From the NCBI GenBank assembly GCA_964615795.1, contig CAZTQR010000005.1, positions 1 through 64,000 on the forward strand: DNA of 64,000 nt, written 5' to 3'. Shown one piece after another: positions 60,181 through 64,000 of this stretch. The notes beneath the pieces were generated by a model that worked only from the letters and a program-made list of their open reading frames with translations, was not told the origin of the DNA and searched no databases. Origin of the DNA: JADJAH01 sp964615795 (lineage in GTDB: Bacteria > Bacteroidota > Ignavibacteria > Tepidaquicellales > Tepidaquicellaceae). The stretch's first letter is position 1, and each line of letters opens with the position of its first letter. The position numbers and the translations under genes were made by a program.

Positions 60181-60684
60181 TCACCCGCCTTTGCATATTT
60201 CTCCAATGAACTCAACCGCAGGATACGAGATGATGCTTCTTTCCCGGTATATGTTACTTACTGCGGAAGGGTCTTCTCCCACTATGCCGTTCTGAAGTAT
60301 GACTGCTTTGAAGTTCCTTTCAACTGCACCGTTGTATGTAAAAAGCACACAGTTCTCTGCGGCAAAGCCGCTTACAATTACAAGTCCAACATCATTTGCC
60401 TTCAACAAATCTTCCAGGCCGGTCTGCCAAAAGGCGTTCGATTTAGTCTTGCGAATTTCAAGATCCCCCGGCTCAATTTTGATCCCGGTTATGAATCCGT
60501 ATTCCGTGATGTTACTTTCATTCTCGCCTTCCACATCTTTAACATGAACAATGACCTGACCGCGCTTTCGCATGATGTCAGCCACATAGTTGATATATTC
60601 TGACGCACCGTGTACATCCGCATCGGTTTTCCTTTTTTCCAGAAAGACCTTTTGCATGTCAACTATGAGCAATGCAACCTTCAT
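60181..60684 (-). CDS. Isochorismatase-family cysteine hydrolase
   Basis: A 167-residue hydrolase of the isochorismatase/nicotinamidase fold. The triad is readable: Asp in LLIVDMQKVF, Lys in IRKTKSNAF, and Cys in SGFAAENCVLFT. The cis-peptide before Cys region looks normal. Substrate is unknown; nicotinamidase would usually have a set of metal ligands (DxHxxH) which I do not see. It is flanked by non-coding stretches on both sides, so it is probably monocistronic. Confidence 0.85.
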   Translation of the reverse strand: MKVALLIVDMQKVFLEKRKTDADVHGASEYINYVADIMRKRGQVIVHVKDVEGENESNITEYGFITGIKIEPGDLEIRKTKSNAFWQTGLEDLLKANDVGLVIVSGFAAENCVLFTYNGAVERNFKAVILQNGIVGEDPSAVSNIYRERSIISYPAVEFIGEICKGG

Positions 60685-60942
60685 ATCTTGTGGGTTTGAT
60701 TGAATTTTGTGAATAGGGATTTAACGTGACCTGAATTGCAAATCCCGATTCCGTTGAGGAAGTGTGAAAAGTACTGCTGGAACAAAAATCTCAGGATAAG
60801 GGACTTTCAGGTCTTCCTTCGTCCAAATGATCTCTGCAGGCAACTCAGAAGTTCTTTTGGTTATTCCTGCAAAATCATCTCAATTCTCAGATCCTGAAAA
60901 TCCCTTCTCTGAAACTCCTTGATGTACCTTAAGAATACCTTT

Positions 60943-63195
60943 TTACTTAACCAGTGTCATCTTCATTGTCTCTGACCGGTTGCCGGCTTCGAGCCTGTAA
61001 AGATATACACCTGCAGAGAGCGAAGATGCGTTGAAGTCAACGCTGTAACTTCCCCTGTCAAGATATCCGTTGACAAGTTGTGTAACCTGCCTTCCAAGCA
61101 TGTCATATACCTTCAGCGTAGCAAATGTTCTTTCGGGCAGACTGAAGTTTATGAGTGTGGAGGGATTGAACGGATTCGGATAGTTCTGCATAAGTCTGAA
61201 TTCCTCAGCATTGCCTGCGAATGAGTTTACTGAAGTGAGCGTCAGTGTTCCTTCAAAAGGCAAAAGGTTTGTTCCCGTTATCACTCCCGTTACAGGCAGA
61301 GATTCCGTGAGCAGTGACTTGTCTATTGTGTAATTTCCAAGACTGTCAGTGTACCCTGATGCTTTAAGGAGGTCTGACTGATGAAGTGCAACGAGGCTTC
61401 CTTTGACATTCTCGCCCTCGGTTTTCACATTCACAGTGAAGAAGTTGCCGCTCAAAGATGAAGTCACTGAAACAGTCTTTGGAGCGCCGGAGAATGCTTC
61501 CTGCGACGGGTCGCCGAGCACCATGAACTGATTGATCGTCTCGGTTACAGTTCCGTTTCCGTTGAAATACTGATATGCTTTTATCTTACCGAAGTTCAGC
61601 ATTGAACCGAAATCCCTGATTCCGTGCCTGAAGTATGAATAGAGCATTTCCCTCCCGATCGTATCAGTCGTGTAAAAAGCGCACAGCTCGGTTGATGCAG
61701 CAATGTTTGATGCTGAATTGCCCCTCTCCCTTTCTATCCATGCTTCGCCGAAGCAGTTGTTTGTTGTTGAGTAGTCAAGGTCGGCATTTGAGCAGGCAAT
61801 AGAAACTATCGAAGGCTGTTTCTTGCCAAAGTTGAGATTGACCATGTTGTTCATGCTCCATACGGGATCAGCCCACGAAGTTGACGAACCGTGGCCGATG
61901 AACCATATCCAGCTCACTCCCTGATTTATCAAAGCGGTAATCTGAGACTGTGTGAATGAATTGTTCACAAGCTCGACATTGTCAAAGCCGCCTTCGTTTT
62001 CAAACACCCTCTTGGCAACCTGCCCGTTAACAGGGTCAATGCCGTCATTGCTGTGAAGTACTATTGCGCGCTTGTACCAGTCTGTCTGCTGTGTGTTCGG
62101 TTGTCTTTCGTACTGTATGAGTTTTGAGACTGCCGAGTCAAGTTCCGGCATTGTCTGAACCGAAATGCGCCCGACTACGATGTCCGGTAAGATGTCTGTT
62201 CCGTCAAGGCACTGATACGGATGGTCAGACTTTCCTCCTGTTGCTGTGAACCACGGGAACGTGTTCGTGCCGGATGCATCGCCGACAATAAGCACAAACT
62301 CAGGCCTGTCGGGTGAATTGTAAAGCTGTGTAAGATACGCCTTGACCTGCTCTGCGGTCGGTGAGGGAATGCCGGCTATCTCCGACTTTCTTACAACAGT
62401 TGTGGCAATTCCTTTTCTCTGTTTCCAGTCTCTGACCGGAAGCACTCCGTCATAGAGCGCATCGGCAACAAGCACCAGAAGCTTTGGTGCTACCGTAAAA
62501 TGATCAGGTGCTTCATAATTCATTATGAGCTGTTTGTACATCTTCTCAAAGCTCCTTGACAATCCGTATCCGTTCGATGTTACGTTATTCATTGAAGACT
62601 GGCCATCATATACGAGATCAAACTCGATGTTTGTGAAAGCTCTCACTGTAGCGTTCCCGGGATTGAACAGCAGCGGATGAATTGAAACAACGGCCACTCT
62701 CACATCCCTGAACACAGCGATCTCCTTAATGCTTACGGGTGACGCGGGGTTGTAAGAAACACGCGAATAATACTCCCCGCTTACCGGGCTTTCATCAAAA
62801 AGGCCGTTTGAATTCCTCAATGGCAGTGCCGAGTATGGGCTCACACTGATTCCCGCAAAGTCAACATAAGATGAATTTCTGATCTCGACTCTTACATTCT
62901 TGCCGTTGGGAATCTGAATGAATTTTGTTACGACGGGAAGTGAAGCTTCCCCCGGTTCTCCAAGTGAAACTGCGTCTTTCACACTAAGCTTTTGAAAGAC
63001 TTGTGTGCCGTTTTGAACATCTTCTCTATAGAAGCCTGAGAGCTCTGCTGAAAGCGTAGTCCTTTCCGTATTTGAACTGCGAAGGCTCACATCAAATCCG
63101 TCACCGGGACGGCTGCCTGTCTTTACAAAAATGCCGTCTGCGAAAGAACTTACAGTGATCAGCATTACAGATAAAGCTGTCAGAATCAGTTTCAT
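60943..63195 (-). CDS. Gingipain-type (C25) peptidase with type IX secretion sorting domain
   Basis: A 750-residue secreted cysteine peptidase. It begins with a signal peptide (MKLILTALSVMLITVSSFADG), then a propeptide-like beta domain (about 30-215). The C25 catalytic domain (about 225-560) follows with His 435 in WFIGHGSS and Cys 468 in SIACSNAD. An Ig-like domain (about 560-660) follows. The final 85 residues are the type IX sorting domain, with YPNPFNPSTLINFSLPE, VYDMLGRQV and AGVYLYRLEAG. The protein should be carried through the outer membrane by the PorSS/T9SS and cut there. The specificity (Arg or Lys) cannot be read. It stands alone with gaps on both sides. Confidence 0.93.
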   Translation of the reverse strand: MKLILTALSVMLITVSSFADGIFVKTGSRPGDGFDVSLRSSNTERTTLSAELSGFYREDVQNGTQVFQKLSVKDAVSLGEPGEASLPVVTKFIQIPNGKNVRVEIRNSSYVDFAGISVSPYSALPLRNSNGLFDESPVSGEYYSRVSYNPASPVSIKEIAVFRDVRVAVVSIHPLLFNPGNATVRAFTNIEFDLVYDGQSSMNNVTSNGYGLSRSFEKMYKQLIMNYEAPDHFTVAPKLLVLVADALYDGVLPVRDWKQRKGIATTVVRKSEIAGIPSPTAEQVKAYLTQLYNSPDRPEFVLIVGDASGTNTFPWFTATGGKSDHPYQCLDGTDILPDIVVGRISVQTMPELDSAVSKLIQYERQPNTQQTDWYKRAIVLHSNDGIDPVNGQVAKRVFENEGGFDNVELVNNSFTQSQITALINQGVSWIWFIGHGSSTSWADPVWSMNNMVNLNFGKKQPSIVSIACSNADLDYSTTNNCFGEAWIERERGNSASNIAASTELCAFYTTDTIGREMLYSYFRHGIRDFGSMLNFGKIKAYQYFNGNGTVTETINQFMVLGDPSQEAFSGAPKTVSVTSSLSGNFFTVNVKTEGENVKGSLVALHQSDLLKASGYTDSLGNYTIDKSLLTESLPVTGVITGTNLLPFEGTLTLTSVNSFAGNAEEFRLMQNYPNPFNPSTLINFSLPERTFATLKVYDMLGRQVTQLVNGYLDRGSYSVDFNASSLSAGVYLYRLEAGNRSETMKMTLVK

Positions 63196-63228
63196 TGCTA
63201 TGTTGTTTGAGTTTTCGGTTACGTTAAT

Positions 63229-63717
63229 TCAGGTTTCTTTTGACATCACATCATTCATGAACGACATTATGTATTTGTCTATCCTTTCCTGAGCGAATTC
63301 ATCCACTTCTATTTCGTCAATTTTGTTGCGCGGCTCGTCAGACTTAACAGATACCTTTGCAGTGATCTTGATATTGTCTTTTACCGGGCTGTAAGCGAAC
63401 TGCAGAAACGGAGCGTTAACACCGAGCGTGATCTTGCTGTGCCCCTGCGGATAGAACAGTATTTGGATGAATATCCGCTTGTTCGGATCGCGGATAACGG
63501 CAAGCTCGTTTGAATAGTAATTGAGCGAACATCCCGACCTTCCAATTACCATGGAGATCTCCTTTATAAGAGGAATGATGTGGTTTGTAATAATGGATTT
63601 GAAACGCCTTGCATTCTCAGTATCCATGTGCTCAACGAGCTTACTCTGGTTGTTCTTCGACCTGCCGAGCACTTCATCTGTGAGACGCTCCAGTTCATGT
63701 TTCATTTCAAGGTTCAT
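63229..63717 (-). CDS. Uncharacterised 162-residue protein
   Basis: I do not recognise this protein. The start chosen is ATG 63717 (MNLEMKHELERLTDEVLGR); an in-frame ATG at 63870 would overlap the MutS-type gene by about 55 bases and adds a Cys/His-rich stretch unlike the rest. The chain is charged, with a helical N-terminal third (residues 1-55), a beta-rich middle (LNYYSNELAVIRDP, RIFIQILFYPQGHSKITLGV) and a helical C-terminal end (EFAQERIDKYIMSFMND). No signal peptide or membrane helix. It lies between the MutS-type gene and the C25 peptidase gene in the same direction. Confidence 0.55.
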   Translation of the reverse strand: MNLEMKHELERLTDEVLGRSKNNQSKLVEHMDTENARRFKSIITNHIIPLIKEISMVIGRSGCSLNYYSNELAVIRDPNKRIFIQILFYPQGHSKITLGVNAPFLQFAYSPVKDNIKITAKVSVKSDEPRNKIDEIEVDEFAQERIDKYIMSFMNDVMSKET

Positions 63718-63815
63718 TCTGAAACTATTGTGCAATAAATTACACTTATTATCGGAAAGTTGAAAGATGAATCTCACATGTGCACCTCTGTTTGCCTGCA
63801 TAACAGGGAGAGATA

Positions 63816-64000
63816 TTACACGGGCAGGCCGTTCATCCGCATGATCTCCAGCGCATTCGTTGTGGGACACGGTCCCGGAAGGATCTTGTATTCAAAAGAC
63901 ATCCTCCCGTCAATAATGTGTTCACGGAAATGGTAATTCACCGCCTTATCCAGACTGTCTGCAAGCGCCGCAAGTTCAAGGTCATGTGTGGTCACAAAGC
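63816..64000 (-). CDS. MutS-family ATPase, C-terminal fragment
   Basis: The last 61 codons of a gene that continues past the right edge. The visible part FVTTHDLELAALADSL is the switch region with the conserved His (THD), followed by NYHFREHIIDGRMSFEYK and the ending TTNALEIMRMNGLPV, which match the C-terminus of MutS-type DNA mismatch repair ATPases, especially the shorter Bacteroidota forms. The N-terminal part is not in the window, so the subgroup (MutS or MutS-like) cannot be stated. The stop is TAA at 63818-63816. Confidence 0.75.
   Translation of the reverse strand, partial: FVTTHDLELAALADSLDKAVNYHFREHIIDGRMSFEYKILPGPCPTTNALEIMRMNGLPV

Noticed and set aside
59916..60215. A 99-codon open frame on the minus strand
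   Set aside because: It overlaps the end of the isochorismatase-family gene in another frame and shows no recognisable motif.
1..64000. CRISPR arrays, insertion sequences, integrases or phage genes
   Set aside because: I looked for regular repeats, transposase motifs and terminal inverted repeats and saw none.

Overview
The window looks like a chromosome segment of a Bacteroidota/Chlorobi-group bacterium, most likely from the Ignavibacteria side. The clearest sign is a gingipain-type C25 peptidase (60943-63195) ending in a type IX secretion sorting domain with an NPFNPST motif, a wording typical of that group. This placement is an inference from protein style; there is no rRNA in the window. 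I see no CRISPR array, insertion sequence, integrase or phage gene.

Left end (1-20784): the N-terminal two thirds or so of a secreted Asp-box (BNR) repeat protein on the minus strand. Next comes a compact plus-strand operon of four genes with gaps of 1, 7 and 3 bases. It encodes a 2868-residue fatty acyl-AMP ligase/polyketide synthase, a 1549-residue NRPS module with an epimerase, a 1352-residue terminal NRPS module with a thioesterase, and a dedicated Sfp-type phosphopantetheinyl transferase. Read in order, this is an assembly line for a short lipopeptide: an activated fatty acid is extended once with C-methylation and probable reduction and dehydration, then joined to a D-amino acid (the pocket suggests glutamine) and a proline-like residue, then released. 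It is the most novel-looking system here.

Middle (20854-24794): acyl-CoA carboxylase beta chain, MurA and AccA, all on the minus strand. From 24796 to 50732 almost everything is minus-strand surface polysaccharide machinery. The block holds a GT2 fused to a degenerate phosphoglycosyl transferase, a polyprenyl-phosphate mannose synthase-like enzyme beside a GT-C-type membrane protein, and an initiating phosphoglycosyl transferase. A five-gene heptose cassette (transaldolase, GmhB, GmhA, HddC-like, HddA-like) with a sugar epimerase and a GT2 follows. Beyond it are a lone GH16 glycanase, a methyltransferase, five glycosyltransferases, a Wzx-like flippase, a Wzy/WaaL-like polymerase, Wzz, Wza and a phosphohexomutase. 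The part from about 36 to 48 kb is visibly more AT-rich than the flanks.

Right end (50765-64000): mostly housekeeping genes. They are an orphan B12-binding subunit, a UPF0104 membrane protein, Maf, ProS, an ArsC-like phosphatase, pyrophosphatase, RuvA, RuvC, YebC, RecJ, tRNA-Leu(CAG), an isochorismatase-family hydrolase, the C25 peptidase, a small unknown protein and the C-terminus of a MutS-family ATPase. Many neighbouring genes overlap by 4 bases (ATGA or TTGA), so translational coupling is common.
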